A DNA stretch of 64,000 nt from Chitinophagales bacterium (GCA_020636645.1 JACJXO010000009.1:23793-87792); one strand, 5' to 3'. Shown: positions 25,481 to 34,382, counted from the stretch's first letter. Notes: generated by a model from the sequence alone, not told the origin. Translations and numbers: made by a program.

Positions 25481-26116
25481 TTATTTGATGGTGTAACGAT
25501 GAATACCAGATTGGTGTTGCCTGTCCATGAGCGCATGGATCTGGCGATAGTGTATCTCCTGCTTGACGAAGTCGGCCTGGCTTACGTCGAGCAACAGGAC
25601 AGGACAATCAGGTTGTTGTTCGAAGTAACGCATGTACTGTCCTTCGATCTTTTGGAGGTAATCCTTCTTAACAGTGAGCTCAAACTCCCTTCCCCGCTGG
25701 TGGATATTGGCAACCAGCCGGTCCAGGTTGGAATGCAGGTAAATGATGAGATCAGGGGTAGGTAGTTTCGGATTCAGGATATCGAAGATCTTTCCGAACA
25801 CATGAAATTCATCCTCATCCAGGTTGGCCTGCGCATAGAGCAGAGACTTGGTGAACAGATAGTCTATCACCACCGGCTGCTGGAGTTGGTCCCAGTCTGG
25901 CACGGCATCCTTGATCTGTTCATAGCGCTCTGCCATGAAGAACATCTCCATGCCCAGGGCATAGTCCTGCTGACGAACAAAGAATTTTTGCAGGAAGGGA
26001 TTGTCGGCAAACGTTTCCAGGATCAAAGTGGCATTCAGGTCTTTGGCCAGACGTTCAGATAAAGAGGTCTTGCCCGATCCGATATTGCCTTCTACCGTGA
26101 TGATTGGATGCGCCAT
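25481..26116 (-). CDS. Deoxynucleoside kinase
   Basis: 211 residues with the P-loop GNIGSGKTS at 10-18, the Glu-rich lid-side segment ILETFADNPFLQKFF near 32-47 typical of deoxynucleoside kinases (dAK/dGK/dNK), and RGREFE near 165-170 with the ERS/DRY-like arginines. It phosphorylates deoxynucleosides for salvage in the cytoplasm. In many Bacteroidota genomes this kinase sits beside folK, as here (29 bp between the genes). Substrate preference cannot be read from the sequence. Confidence 0.9.
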   Translation of the reverse strand: MAHPIITVEGNIGSGKTSLSERLAKDLNATLILETFADNPFLQKFFVRQQDYALGMEMFFMAERYEQIKDAVPDWDQLQQPVVIDYLFTKSLLYAQANLDEDEFHVFGKIFDILNPKLPTPDLIIYLHSNLDRLVANIHQRGREFELTVKKDYLQKIEGQYMRYFEQQPDCPVLLLDVSQADFVKQEIHYRQIHALMDRQHQSGIHRYTIK

Positions 26117-26145
26117 GCCGCAAAACTACATGACGAAGGGATAAC

Positions 26146-26649
26146 TCAGAATTCCCAGTGCAATTCTTCCAGAAGCTTCACCTCTGAATTGTCTTTGCAA
26201 AGTGCCAGCATCTGGGTAACGCTTAGATCCAGGGTAGGGTGCACCAGTTCAGGTGCGATCTCATGCAGTGGCTCCAGAGCGAAACGGCGCTCGTGAAGGA
26301 GTGCATGTGGTATCGTGAGCAGCGGAGAGGTAATGGAAATATCGTCGAAGAACAGGATGTCTATGTCTATGACCCTGGGCGACCACTTCTCATCGTGCTT
26401 CCGTCCCAGCAGGAATTCTATCTGCTTGATATGGTGCAGCGTTTCCAGTGCGGTGCAGGGAGTGCTGATGCGAATGGCCTGATTGTAATAAGCGGGCTGA
26501 TGCGTCTTGCCCCAGGCAGCTGTTTCGTAAATATGAGATTGTACTTCTACCGATCCGAGGAAAGTGCGTATCGCTCCGGTGGCAGCCTGCAGGTTTTCCA
26601 GGCGCTTGCCTAAATTTGTTCCGAGGAGTAACCAGCCTGTGTGTTGCAC
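26146..26649 (-). CDS. folK: 2-amino-4-hydroxy-6-hydroxymethyldihydropteridine pyrophosphokinase
   Basis: 167 residues starting with GTG at 26649. FolK motifs are clear: GTNLGKRLENL (about 9-19) in place of the usual GSN-G, ETAAWGKTHQPAYYNQ (about 42-57) with the conserved Tyr-Asn, and the signature PRVIDIDILFFDD (about 91-103) with the Mg-binding Asp pair, followed by IPHALLHERRFALEPL. The enzyme pyrophosphorylates the pterin before dihydropteroate synthase in folate synthesis. First gene of a four-gene transcript; a -7 box lies 27 bp before the start. Confidence 0.94.
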   Translation of the reverse strand: MQHTGWLLLGTNLGKRLENLQAATGAIRTFLGSVEVQSHIYETAAWGKTHQPAYYNQAIRISTPCTALETLHHIKQIEFLLGRKHDEKWSPRVIDIDILFFDDISITSPLLTIPHALLHERRFALEPLHEIAPELVHPTLDLSVTQMLALCKDNSEVKLLEELHWEF

Positions 26650-26676
26650 GGTCTATTTACTGAGATTACAATGATA

Positions 26677-26684
26677 CAAACCTA
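26677..26684 (-). promoter_or_regulatory. Bacteroidota -7 promoter element upstream of folK
   Basis: Minus-strand TAGGTTTG (TAnnTTTG) ends 27 bp before the GTG start of folK. No clear TTG at the -33 distance, only T-rich DNA. Confidence 0.45.
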
Positions 26685-26731
26685 ATGAAAAAACAGGTTG
26701 TTTATTGTAACAGAACTGACAAATCACTGAC

Positions 26732-28498
26732 ATGAATACTTTCTGGAAGTCTTTTTTTGCCACCCTGCTTGCCCTGGTGGTCTTCAGCCTGCTGATGTTC
26801 TTTATCGTACTGGGCATGGTAGCAGCGGTTACCAGTGGTCTGGAGAAAAAAGCGGTTGCTGTAGAACCCCATTCCATCCTGTATCTGGACCTTAACTATC
26901 CCATCCCGGAACAGACCTCTTTCCACATTCCCTTCCCCTCTGCAAGCATTTTCAGTGCTGACGAGGGCGCCGGACTCAATGATATCCTGCGGTCCATTGA
27001 GGCGGCTGCTGATGACCCCAACATTGAAGCCATCTGGTTGCAAATGGGCTACAATGTGAACCCCTATGCCACCCTTCAGGAGATCAGAAATGCCCTGCAG
27101 GCTTTCCGCATAAATAGTGACAAGCCGGTCATCGCCTACGGAGAGGTGGTGAACCAGTCGTCCTATTACCTGGGCTCTGTGGCTGATGAGGTCTATCTCA
27201 ACCCGGCCGGTGTGCTGGAATTCAAAGGCCTGGCTGCCAGACTCACCTTTATCAAAGGAACCCTGGACAAACTCGGAATCCGCACCCAGGTATTCTGGGC
27301 GGGTGAATTCAAAAGTGCTACGGAGCCGCTCCGCCTGGATAAGATGAGCGACCAGAACCGGGAACAGCTGCGGGAGTATGTGGGCGGACTCTATGACCAG
27401 ATACTGGCCGATATCAGCGTGTCCAGAAAGATGCCAGAAGATTCCCTTCGCTCCGTTGCCAATGAACTGATGGCCTGGTTACCCGTGCAGACCGTGCGTA
27501 CCGGACTGGTGGACAGCCTGCTGTACGATGATCAGCTGCGCAGTATGCTGCAGGAAAGATTAGAACTGGAAGAAGATGCTGAACTGGTTTCGGTGGCCGA
27601 TTATGTGGAGAGCATCCCCAAACAAAGCGGCAACTGGGAGAACCAGATAGCAGTGGTCTATATGGAAGGCGATATTGTGGATGGTAGCGGACAGAACGGT
27701 TCTATCGGTTCAGTAAGCTACCGGAAGATCCTGAGCGACCTGCGTCAGGACGATGAGATCAAAGCAGTGGTACTGCGCATCAATTCCGGCGGAGGGTCGG
27801 CAGTAGCAAGTGAGGTGATCTGGCGGGAGATAGAAGCCCTGAGAGCGGTCAAACCTGTTGTGGTCAGCATGGGCGACTATGCTGCCAGCGGAGGATACAT
27901 GATCGCCTGTAGTGCCGATAAAGTATTTGCCCAGCCCAACACCCTCACAGGCAGCATCGGCGTATTCATGATATTACCTGATATTTCCGGGTTCCGCGAA
28001 GACAAACTCGGCATGACCAGCGATACCCTGTTAACAGGAAAGTTCTCTGATTTTCCTACCATCAGCCGACCGGTCTCAGATGCAGAAGCGGTCAAGCTGC
28101 AAGAGGGTATTGACAGTGCTTATATCAATTTCAAACGCCTGGTAGCCAACGGCAGAAATATGGATATGAATGCCGTGGAGGATCTGGCAAAAGGCAGGAT
28201 CTGGCTGGGAACAACTGCCCTGAATCTGGGCCTTGTGGATGCGCTTGGCAGTAAGGATGATGCCATTCAGGCTGCGGCAGATCTGGCAGAACTGGATACC
28301 TACAGAATACACGAGTACCCCGAGCAGAAGCAGGAGTTGTGGGAAGAGTTATTCAACAGTCTCGCCAATGAACAGGTGGAAGCTGCAGTCTGGCAGGAAA
28401 AACTGGGCGATCTCTTTGAACCCTACCTGCAGGTACAGGATTATCTGCAACACCCGATCATGCGAATGGAACTGCCGTATGAAGTAGAGGTGTATTAG
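26732..28498 (+). CDS. sppA: Signal peptide peptidase SppA, 67K type
   Basis: 588 residues with one N-terminal membrane helix (about 8-33) and two SppA domains in tandem. The catalytic Lys194 lies in GEFKSATEP and the nucleophile Ser386 in DYAASGGYM, equivalent to Lys209/Ser409 of the E. coli enzyme. It digests cleaved signal peptides in the inner membrane with the active site facing the periplasm. Length fits the 67K class. Divergent from folK with 82 bp between starts. Confidence 0.93.
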   Translation: MNTFWKSFFATLLALVVFSLLMFFIVLGMVAAVTSGLEKKAVAVEPHSILYLDLNYPIPEQTSFHIPFPSASIFSADEGAGLNDILRSIEAAADDPNIEAIWLQMGYNVNPYATLQEIRNALQAFRINSDKPVIAYGEVVNQSSYYLGSVADEVYLNPAGVLEFKGLAARLTFIKGTLDKLGIRTQVFWAGEFKSATEPLRLDKMSDQNREQLREYVGGLYDQILADISVSRKMPEDSLRSVANELMAWLPVQTVRTGLVDSLLYDDQLRSMLQERLELEEDAELVSVADYVESIPKQSGNWENQIAVVYMEGDIVDGSGQNGSIGSVSYRKILSDLRQDDEIKAVVLRINSGGGSAVASEVIWREIEALRAVKPVVVSMGDYAASGGYMIACSADKVFAQPNTLTGSIGVFMILPDISGFREDKLGMTSDTLLTGKFSDFPTISRPVSDAEAVKLQEGIDSAYINFKRLVANGRNMDMNAVEDLAKGRIWLGTTALNLGLVDALGSKDDAIQAAADLAELDTYRIHEYPEQKQELWEELFNSLANEQVEAAVWQEKLGDLFEPYLQVQDYLQHPIMRMELPYEVEVY

Positions 28499-28500
28499 TT

Positions 28501-28573
28501 GGTATTGGGTATTGGGTATTGGGTATTGAGTAGTGAGTAGTGGGTAGTGAGTAGTGGGTAGTGAGTAGTGAGG
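28501..28573. repeat. Heptamer tandem repeats (GGTATTG then AGTAGTG/GGTAGTG)
   Basis: Right after the sppA stop, four copies of a 7-bp unit GGTATTG run into about six copies of the related units AGTAGTG and GGTAGTG. The phase stays 7 bp throughout although the unit drifts. Any reading frame through it is spurious. Confidence 0.85.
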
Positions 28574-28583
28574 GATAAAAAAA

Positions 28584-28603
28584 GGCCCCGGAATTCCGGG
28601 GCC
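28584..28603 (-). terminator. Rho-independent terminator of the aromatic amino acid gene
   Basis: A 20-bp perfect GC-rich palindrome (GGCCCCGGAA-TTCCGGGGCC) followed on the minus strand by seven T. It lies 26 bp beyond the stop of the DAHP synthase gene. It can fold on the other strand as well but lacks a T-run there. Confidence 0.88.
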
Positions 28604-28629
28604 CGACCTAAGCATGATCTGTGATCATC

Positions 28630-29760
28630 CTATTTCTTTTCACCATCTGAAGAGGCCTTTTCCATATCCTGCTCGGCCTGCTTCATAACATTGGTCTGGT
28701 GGTGAATGGATTCTTTGTGAATGGCATGAAAGAGTTCTGCCACGAACTTATCGGTCAGGTTCTTTCTGTCACACATATCGCGTCTTGTTTCGATGATCTC
28801 ATTCCATCTGCTCGGTTGTACGATGGCCAGGTTGTTGGCCAGTTTGTAGTAACCAATCTCGCGAACGATATCCATTCTCTGACTCAGTAATTCAAGCAGA
28901 TATTTGTCCATACTGTCTATCTGCGCACGCAGGTTGTCCAGCTGGTCTTCCATCTCCAGGTGCTGGTCTATGTTCTCACGAACTACCAGGCTCTCGATGA
29001 TCTCACCAAACACTTCCGGAGTGACCTGTTGCTTGGCATCACTCAGTGCTTTATCCGGATTGATGTGGCTTTCCAGGTGGATACCATCAAAGCCGATGTC
29101 GAGGGCGGTCTGTGCCACCTCTCTCAGTAACTCACGGTTACCGCAGATATGACTTGGGTCGCAGATGACATTGAGATCGGGATAGCGACGCTTCAGTTCA
29201 ATAGGAATGTTCCACCTGGGAATGTTGCGGTACTTGGTTTTTTCATGGGTGCTGAATCCGCGGTGAATGGCAGCCATTTTGGTAATACCGGCCCGGTTCA
29301 GTCTCTCAAAAGCACCTATCCATAATTCCATATCCGGATTGATGGGATTCTTCACCAGAACGGGAATATCCACTCCTTGTAATGCATCGCAGATCTCCTG
29401 CACTGCAAATGGATTAACAGTGGTTCTGGCGCCGATCCACAGAATATCGATACCGGCACGAAGCGCTTCATACACATGCTTTACGTTGGCCACTTCTACA
29501 GCAACAGGCAGATTGTTGTCAAATCCGGCGTCTTTCAGCCATTTTAATCCCACTGAGCCAACTCCTTCAAAGCTGTTGGGGCGGGTGCGTGGTTTCCAGA
29601 TACCTGCCCGAAGCACGTCAACAGGATATTTGGATAATCTTTTAGCTGTTTCATGTACCTGTTCTTCGGTCTCTGCGCTGCAAGGCCCGGCAATGGTAAG
29701 CGGCCTGCGGAAGTTGAAGCCCCAGTCTTTAACAGGTTTAATGTTCAGTTCCTTATTCAT
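28630..29760 (-). CDS. Bifunctional DAHP synthase / chorismate mutase
   Basis: 376 residues. Residues about 1-265 are a 3-deoxy-7-phosphoheptulonate synthase of the KDO8P-synthase-like (AroA-beta) group: IAGPCSAET near 23-31, GIWKPRTRPNSFEG near 57-70, and CDPSHICG near 200-207. Residues about 267-350 are a helical AroQ-type chorismate mutase (LRAQIDSMDKYLLELLSQRM with the conserved Arg and Asp-rich first helix, then VREIGYYK). The protein therefore catalyses the first step of the shikimate pathway and the committing step to Phe and Tyr; the mutase domain is usually the allosteric sensor in such fusions. An Asp/Glu/Lys-rich tail of ~25 residues follows. Located 77 bp after the prephenate dehydratase gene. 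Confidence 0.93.
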   Translation of the reverse strand: MNKELNIKPVKDWGFNFRRPLTIAGPCSAETEEQVHETAKRLSKYPVDVLRAGIWKPRTRPNSFEGVGSVGLKWLKDAGFDNNLPVAVEVANVKHVYEALRAGIDILWIGARTTVNPFAVQEICDALQGVDIPVLVKNPINPDMELWIGAFERLNRAGITKMAAIHRGFSTHEKTKYRNIPRWNIPIELKRRYPDLNVICDPSHICGNRELLREVAQTALDIGFDGIHLESHINPDKALSDAKQQVTPEVFGEIIESLVVRENIDQHLEMEDQLDNLRAQIDSMDKYLLELLSQRMDIVREIGYYKLANNLAIVQPSRWNEIIETRRDMCDRKNLTDKFVAELFHAIHKESIHHQTNVMKQAEQDMEKASSDGEKK

Positions 29761-29810
29761 GGGATTAATAAAATGTTAAGCGATTGTTCAAGTTGTTATC
29801 AAATGCGAAG

Positions 29811-29818
29811 CAAAAATA
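29811..29818 (-). promoter_or_regulatory. Bacteroidota -7 promoter element before the DAHP synthase gene
   Basis: Minus-strand TATTTTTG (TAnnTTTG) lies 50 bp before the ATG at 29760, inside the 77-bp gap after the prephenate dehydratase gene, so the DAHP synthase gene may have its own transcript. The -33 region has only a partial match. Confidence 0.45.
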
Positions 29819-29837
29819 GACAACAAACTACTAAATC

Positions 29838-30638
29838 CTAATTTATATTGCCAATTTCTGCATGACCATATTTCCCGGCAAATACTGCTTGCCGGGAAAT
29901 AAATGTGTGTGTCAGGTCTTCAGGCCAGCTTGTTTCAGCGATCCATTCGGTATATATCAGGTCGTGTTGGGGAACATCCCACCCGTGTACTAACCGGACG
30001 CTTAAACTGCCGGCTTCTGCCAACATATGGGGGATAGCAGAAGCTGGTGTGTAGAAAGACGCCATTTCATGCAGATCGGTTGTATCTGTGTCATTTTTTT
30101 GTGACGATTGCAATAAAACGAAGCGGGTAGCGTTGTCTCCCGGATCTTCCACATTGTTACGGATACAGTTCAGGCCATACGTTTTCATAGCTGCTTTCGA
30201 AGCAATGGCTGCTGCACCGGGGAGGCCATCCAGCAGTTCTCTGGCAGCAGCAGATGTGGAACTGGTTTCCCTTAGTTTCCAGGGCTTGTCTGACAGAAAT
30301 CTCCGGCTTTGGTTGAAGGCCATCGGGTGACTGCTTACCACTTCTATATCTTCCATATTAATACCGGGTAAAGCCAGCAGGTGGTGGTGAACAGGCAGCC
30401 AGTACTGCCCCTTTATATGGCAGCCAGACTCCAGCATATACCTTAGATGTGTATTTACTGCCCCTGCCAGCTTATTCTCTATAGCCAGCAAACCATAGGC
30501 TTGAATATCAGATGCAACCAGTTTACAGACCTGTTCTGCATCGCTTGAAGCAATGACTTCTGAGTTGTATTCAGACAGTGACAATGCCATTTCATGATGG
30601 AAGCTACCTTCCGGACCCAAATAGAAAAGTCTGGACAT
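29838..30638 (-). CDS. pheA: Prephenate dehydratase
   Basis: 266 residues, a stand-alone dehydratase that turns prephenate into phenylpyruvate. It starts YLGPEGSFHH, has AIENKLAGAV near 52-61 (the Ser/Thr after IEN is Lys here), HHHLLALPG near 84-92 and the catalytic DNATRFVLL near 168-176 with Thr and Arg preserved. The last ~80 residues take the place of the ACT regulatory domain, but its GALV and ESRP phenylalanine-binding motifs are not recognisable. Starts 4 bp after the stop of the transporter gene, so the two are cotranscribed. Confidence 0.88.
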   Translation of the reverse strand: MSRLFYLGPEGSFHHEMALSLSEYNSEVIASSDAEQVCKLVASDIQAYGLLAIENKLAGAVNTHLRYMLESGCHIKGQYWLPVHHHLLALPGINMEDIEVVSSHPMAFNQSRRFLSDKPWKLRETSSTSAAARELLDGLPGAAAIASKAAMKTYGLNCIRNNVEDPGDNATRFVLLQSSQKNDTDTTDLHEMASFYTPASAIPHMLAEAGSLSVRLVHGWDVPQHDLIYTEWIAETSWPEDLTHTFISRQAVFAGKYGHAEIGNIN

Positions 30639-30642
30639 CAGA

Positions 30643-32415
30643 TCAAAAGTAAAAGAAGTATATCAGGAAAGTAACCAATATCATGGTGATGGCAGTAAGT
30701 ACACCACCTACCTTCATAAAATCCTTGAACTGATAGTTGCCGGGGCCATAGATCATGATATTGGTCTGGTAGCCTAATGGTGTGAGGTAGCAGGTGGAAG
30801 CAGCGAACATGACGGTGAGCAGAAGCGGTCTGGGATCGATCCCCATTTGCTCTGCCAGGCTGATGGCAATGGGAGAAAGCAACACGGCTGTGGCTCCGTT
30901 TGACATGAAACTGGTAACCAGTGTGGTGATGGCAAAAAGACTGGAGATGATAACGAGCGGCCCGAAACGTGATACCTGGTGATTGAGGTAGTTGGCCAGC
31001 AGATCGGCGGCACCGGAATTTTCAATTGCAATACCAAGGGGAATGAGTGAAGCCAGCAGGAAAATGATGCGCCAGTCCACATCACGGTATGCTTCACGGA
31101 TGCTGATGATCTTTAGTATGAACATCAGAATGGTACCGATGAGAGCACCCTCCAGAATATGCAGGACATTAAAAGCGGCCAGCAGTATGACACCTGCCAC
31201 AATGGCCAGAGCCATAGACACCTTCTTTTCATCGTAGTCTGTTTTTTCAAGCTCCTGGGTGAAGATGAAGTCGCCGGAACGAAGCAATGACTGATAGGCT
31301 TCCTTTCTCACTTCGATCAGCAGATCATCGCCAAAACGCAGTTCTGTTTCTCCCAATCGGCCGCCCAGCAGTTCACCTCTTCTTCTGATGGCCAGAGGGA
31401 TGGCATCATACAGATCGCGGAAGTCAATTTCATCGACCGTAGAACGGGCCACCGAAGAGTTGGGTCCAACCACTACTTCTATCAGTGTTGTTTCATTCGA
31501 CCGCAGGTCTTCATCTTCCAGTTCGAAAGATTTGCTGAACTGAATACCCGGCAATGTCTTGAGCAGCATGATGTCATCGATGCTTCCCCGCACGATCAGC
31601 ACATCATTGGCTTCCAGGATCTCATAATCATCGGGCAGCCAGGTAATGCCTTTCCGGTCCTTGATCTCGATGATGTCCAGTTCAAGGTCGGTGGTCAAGG
31701 AACTGTTGTACAGTCTTTTCCCCACCAAAGGTGAATCAGGAGTGATGACCACTTCTGTAATGAAATCCTTCAGATCATAACTATCGGCCAGACTATCTGT
31801 GGAGCGCCTGCGTGGAATGAGCCTTACGCCAAAGAAGAACATGTACAACAGGAAACTGACGAACAGAAATCCACCTATCATGGTAAACTCAAACATGCCG
31901 AAGCGGCCGTAGCCTGCGTCTTCAGAAATGCCACTTACCAGGATATTTGTGGAAGTGCCGATAAGGGTGAGGGTGCCTCCTGCTATGGATGCAAAAGACA
32001 GTGGCATGAGTAGTTTGGACGGGCTTTCTTTGGAAAATCTGGCAATACGAAATACCACCGGAATAAAGATCATGACCACTGCTGTGTTATTGAGCAGCCC
32101 ACTCAGCAAACCGCTTACCACCATGATGGCCAGCAACCCGCGGCGTTTTCCTCTGCCGGCAAAACGCAGCATGTACCGCCCGATGACATTGACAGCACCG
32201 GTTTTTTCCAATCCGGCCCCTAATAAGTAGAGGAAAAGAATGGTGATGACCGCCTCGTTGCTGAAACCGCTGATGCCCTCTTTCATGGTGACCGAGCCAC
32301 TGAGGATCAGCAGGGCCATGACGATGAGAGAGGTCACGTCTATCGGGACTTTCTCCCAGATGAACATGACCACCGTAAACCCTACTATAAGCAGAACGGT
32401 TACAATTGGATCCAT
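30643..32415 (-). CDS. SLC13-family permease with two TrkA-C (RCK-C) domains
   Basis: 590 residues: about five or six membrane helices (1-185), two soluble TrkA-C-like domains in the middle (about 200-375, with SPLVGKRLYNSSL and PNSSVARSTVDEID), then another six helices. This 'permease - TrkA-C x2 - permease' layout is typical of bacterial SLC13/DASS transporters for sulfate, dicarboxylates or similar anions driven by sodium. Motifs TSTNILVSG and SNGATAVLLSPIA are the two hairpin-tip SNT-like segments. The substrate cannot be read. It is upstream of and nearly touching pheA. A -7 box lies 23 bp before the start. Confidence 0.9.
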   Translation of the reverse strand: MDPIVTVLLIVGFTVVMFIWEKVPIDVTSLIVMALLILSGSVTMKEGISGFSNEAVITILFLYLLGAGLEKTGAVNVIGRYMLRFAGRGKRRGLLAIMVVSGLLSGLLNNTAVVMIFIPVVFRIARFSKESPSKLLMPLSFASIAGGTLTLIGTSTNILVSGISEDAGYGRFGMFEFTMIGGFLFVSFLLYMFFFGVRLIPRRRSTDSLADSYDLKDFITEVVITPDSPLVGKRLYNSSLTTDLELDIIEIKDRKGITWLPDDYEILEANDVLIVRGSIDDIMLLKTLPGIQFSKSFELEDEDLRSNETTLIEVVVGPNSSVARSTVDEIDFRDLYDAIPLAIRRRGELLGGRLGETELRFGDDLLIEVRKEAYQSLLRSGDFIFTQELEKTDYDEKKVSMALAIVAGVILLAAFNVLHILEGALIGTILMFILKIISIREAYRDVDWRIIFLLASLIPLGIAIENSGAADLLANYLNHQVSRFGPLVIISSLFAITTLVTSFMSNGATAVLLSPIAISLAEQMGIDPRPLLLTVMFAASTCYLTPLGYQTNIMIYGPGNYQFKDFMKVGGVLTAITMILVTFLIYFFYF

Positions 32416-32437
32416 AAGTATGATGAGCTGCCTCTAA

Positions 32438-32445
32438 CAAAGATA
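32438..32445 (-). promoter_or_regulatory. Bacteroidota -7 promoter element for the SLC13 gene
   Basis: Minus-strand TATCTTTG (TAnnTTTG), 22 bp before the ATG at 32415, in the 43-bp gap between divergent genes. The -33 site would fall inside the first codons of the divergent gene and is only T-rich. Confidence 0.5.
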
Positions 32446-32458
32446 AAAGGAGTTATGA

Positions 32459-33004
32459 ATGCAGGAAAAAATACTCGAACTTGCCATCATGGCCACTTAT
32501 GACCGGGATCTGGAAGCATGGATGGAACGCCTGCAGCAAGATGCACTGGTATATAACCGCAGGCAAATGATATTGCCTTTGCTGCTGATAGGTGCTGCTG
32601 CAACGGCCGCCTGGTATGGTATCTGCGGAACATACTCTCAGATTTTTCTGCTTGCCATGATGGCATTGCTGTTGTTTTGTGCTGTGTACAGTTACCTGGG
32701 ATTACTGGGCAACCGACGAATGTTGCGCACCCTTCTGCCTGTTATGCTCGGTGAAGAAGCAGACCGGATAGTCTGGCTCTATCGGGCAGGTTGGGATCTG
32801 ATGCCATTTGGAATTGATGTCTGGGGGGCATCTGCCTTGCATATCGGATTGAGCAACGGCAGCCTGCTGCAGGTGCGGGCTTCAGTTTCGGTCATAGATG
32901 GATTCATAAAGAATTATGCCAGCAGGTATCAGCATGTCACCACCGGTTTTTCTGTAGAGAAGCATCAGTTGTTTGAAGCAGAACCTGAGTTGTTGAGAAA
33001 ATAG
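32459..33004 (+). CDS. Hypothetical membrane protein, 181 aa
   Basis: An amphipathic N-terminal region (1-38) is followed by two hydrophobic helices (about 38-56 and 62-82) and a soluble C-terminal domain of about 95 residues with a beta-rich pattern (VWGASALHIGLSNGSLLQVRAS). No family recognised. It is divergent from the SLC13 gene and followed by heptamer repeats, so it is probably a single-gene transcript. Confidence 0.65.
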   Translation: MQEKILELAIMATYDRDLEAWMERLQQDALVYNRRQMILPLLLIGAAATAAWYGICGTYSQIFLLAMMALLLFCAVYSYLGLLGNRRMLRTLLPVMLGEEADRIVWLYRAGWDLMPFGIDVWGASALHIGLSNGSLLQVRASVSVIDGFIKNYASRYQHVTTGFSVEKHQLFEAEPELLRK

Positions 33005-33007
33005 TCA

Positions 33008-33282
33008 GCAGTCAGCAGTCAGTAGTTGGCGGTTGGCGGTTGGCGGTTGGCGGTTGGTCCCGATAGCTATCGGGATTGGCTATAATAAAAAGACCACAGG
33101 TTAAATAAGGACCATCGTCCAACAACAAACAACCAATTACTAATAACCAAAAACTAATAACCAACAACCCATAACGCAAAACGAATAACGAATAACGCAC
33201 AACGCAAAACGAATAACGCACAACGAATAACGAATAACGCAAAACGAATAACGCAAAACGAATAACGCAAAACGCACAACGA
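33008..33282. repeat. Heptamer tandem repeats in three blocks
   Basis: 33008-33057 carries 7-bp units AGTCAGC then GGCGGTT (four copies); 33122-33175 carries drifting units such as CTAATAA and CCAACAA; 33175-33282 carries about fourteen units of AATAACG, CAAAACG and CACAACG. The 7-bp phase is held while the unit changes. The short block between (33058-33121) contains a perfect palindrome, listed separately. A minus-strand frame here translates into a low-complexity LFVLRYS-like series and is not a gene. The array ends 18 bp before the Rieske gene. Confidence 0.85.
33058..33075. repeat. 18-bp perfect palindrome TCCCGATAGCTATCGGGA
   Basis: A perfect inverted repeat without spacer inside the intergenic repeat block. 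Related partial sequences (TAGCTATCGCGG near 56551, CGATAGCTCC near 63778) occur elsewhere in the window, so it is probably a dispersed element. No T-run follows, so it is not a standard terminator. Confidence 0.7.
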
Positions 33283-33299
33283 TTTCCGAACTTCGCCAC

Positions 33300-34382
33300 A
33301 TGCCACTGAAAGAAGATATCAGATCCTCATCTACCTTGCCGGGAAGTTTTTACCGGAATGAAGCTTTGTACCGGCAGTCTTTGGATGTGGTCTTCGCCAA
33401 CAGCTGGCAGTTGATCGGTCACCGCTCTCAATGGACTGAAGGGTACCAGATACCATTTGTGTTGTTGCCCGGCTCGCTGAATGAACCACTCATTCTGCAT
33501 ACCGGAGCAGAGCCATTTGTTAGCAGCAATGTCTGTACACATCGGGGATTCATCCTGGTGGAGAAAGAGCGACCATCGGCGCCCATAAGATGCAGGTACC
33601 ACGGCAGGTTGTTTGATGCAAATGGTTGCTTCCGCAGTATGCCGGAGTTTGAAGACGCGGCAGATTTTCCCCGCAGGGAAGATGACCTTGCCAGACCTTC
33701 ATTTGTAAACTGGAAAGGTTTCTTTCTGTGTCGGATTTCTGAAGGATCATCGGCGCACACCATAATAGATGTGCTGGATGAAAGACTGGGGTTTTTTCCA
33801 TTCCATGATCTTCAGTACAGCGAAGAACGTTCCAGCGTATTTCATGTAAAAGCACACTGGGCCCTTTATTGCGATAACTACCTGGAAGGATTTCATATTC
33901 CCTATGTTCATCAGGCCCTGAACAAGGTGATCGATTACGGTCAGTATGAGACCCACCTGTTTGATAGTGGTACCTTACAAATAGGTATCGGGAAAGAAGG
34001 AGAACCTTGTTTTGACCTTCCTGCCGGACATCCGGATCAGGGAAAGCAGGTTGCGGCTTACTACTATTGGTTCTTCCCGAACTGGATGGTCAATGTATAT
34101 CCATGGGGCATCTCTGTGAATATTGTTGAACCCATTGATATTGGACAGACCAGGGTGCGTTTTCTGACCTATGTGGCCAGACCCGAAATGCTGGATCAGG
34201 GTGCAGGTTCCGGTTTACATGCCGTTGAAATGGAAGATGAAGAAGTAGTGGAGAGCGTGCACCGCGGGCTGACCTCCAGGCTCTACAGAGATGGCAGGTT
34301 TTCTCCGGCAATGGAAACAGGGGTGCATCATTTTCACCTGCTCTTACAGCACCATATGGCCGATTTTCTGTTGAATAATTAA
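33300..34382 (+). CDS. Rieske-type ring-hydroxylating oxygenase, alpha subunit
   Basis: 360 residues. The Rieske [2Fe-2S] ligands are C79-x-H81 and C98-x2-H101 (NVCTHRG, CRYHGRLFD). The mononuclear iron site is D192-N-x2-E-x2-H199-x4-H204 (DNYLEGFHIPYVH). The C-terminal HRGLTSRLYRDGRFS-type segment near 320 resembles the choline monooxygenase/GbcA-like branch, not aromatic dioxygenases, so a quaternary-amine or similar substrate is possible (inference). No reductase or ferredoxin gene is adjacent. The ATG at 33300 directly follows the heptamer array. Confidence 0.88.
   Translation: MPLKEDIRSSSTLPGSFYRNEALYRQSLDVVFANSWQLIGHRSQWTEGYQIPFVLLPGSLNEPLILHTGAEPFVSSNVCTHRGFILVEKERPSAPIRCRYHGRLFDANGCFRSMPEFEDAADFPRREDDLARPSFVNWKGFFLCRISEGSSAHTIIDVLDERLGFFPFHDLQYSEERSSVFHVKAHWALYCDNYLEGFHIPYVHQALNKVIDYGQYETHLFDSGTLQIGIGKEGEPCFDLPAGHPDQGKQVAAYYYWFFPNWMVNVYPWGISVNIVEPIDIGQTRVRFLTYVARPEMLDQGAGSGLHAVEMEDEEVVESVHRGLTSRLYRDGRFSPAMETGVHHFHLLLQHHMADFLLNN

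Noticed and set aside
33012..33299. 95-codon minus-strand frame of Leu/Val/Arg/Tyr repeats
   Set aside because: Translation of the 7-bp tandem repeats; 21 bp makes a 7-residue period, which mimics a membrane protein.
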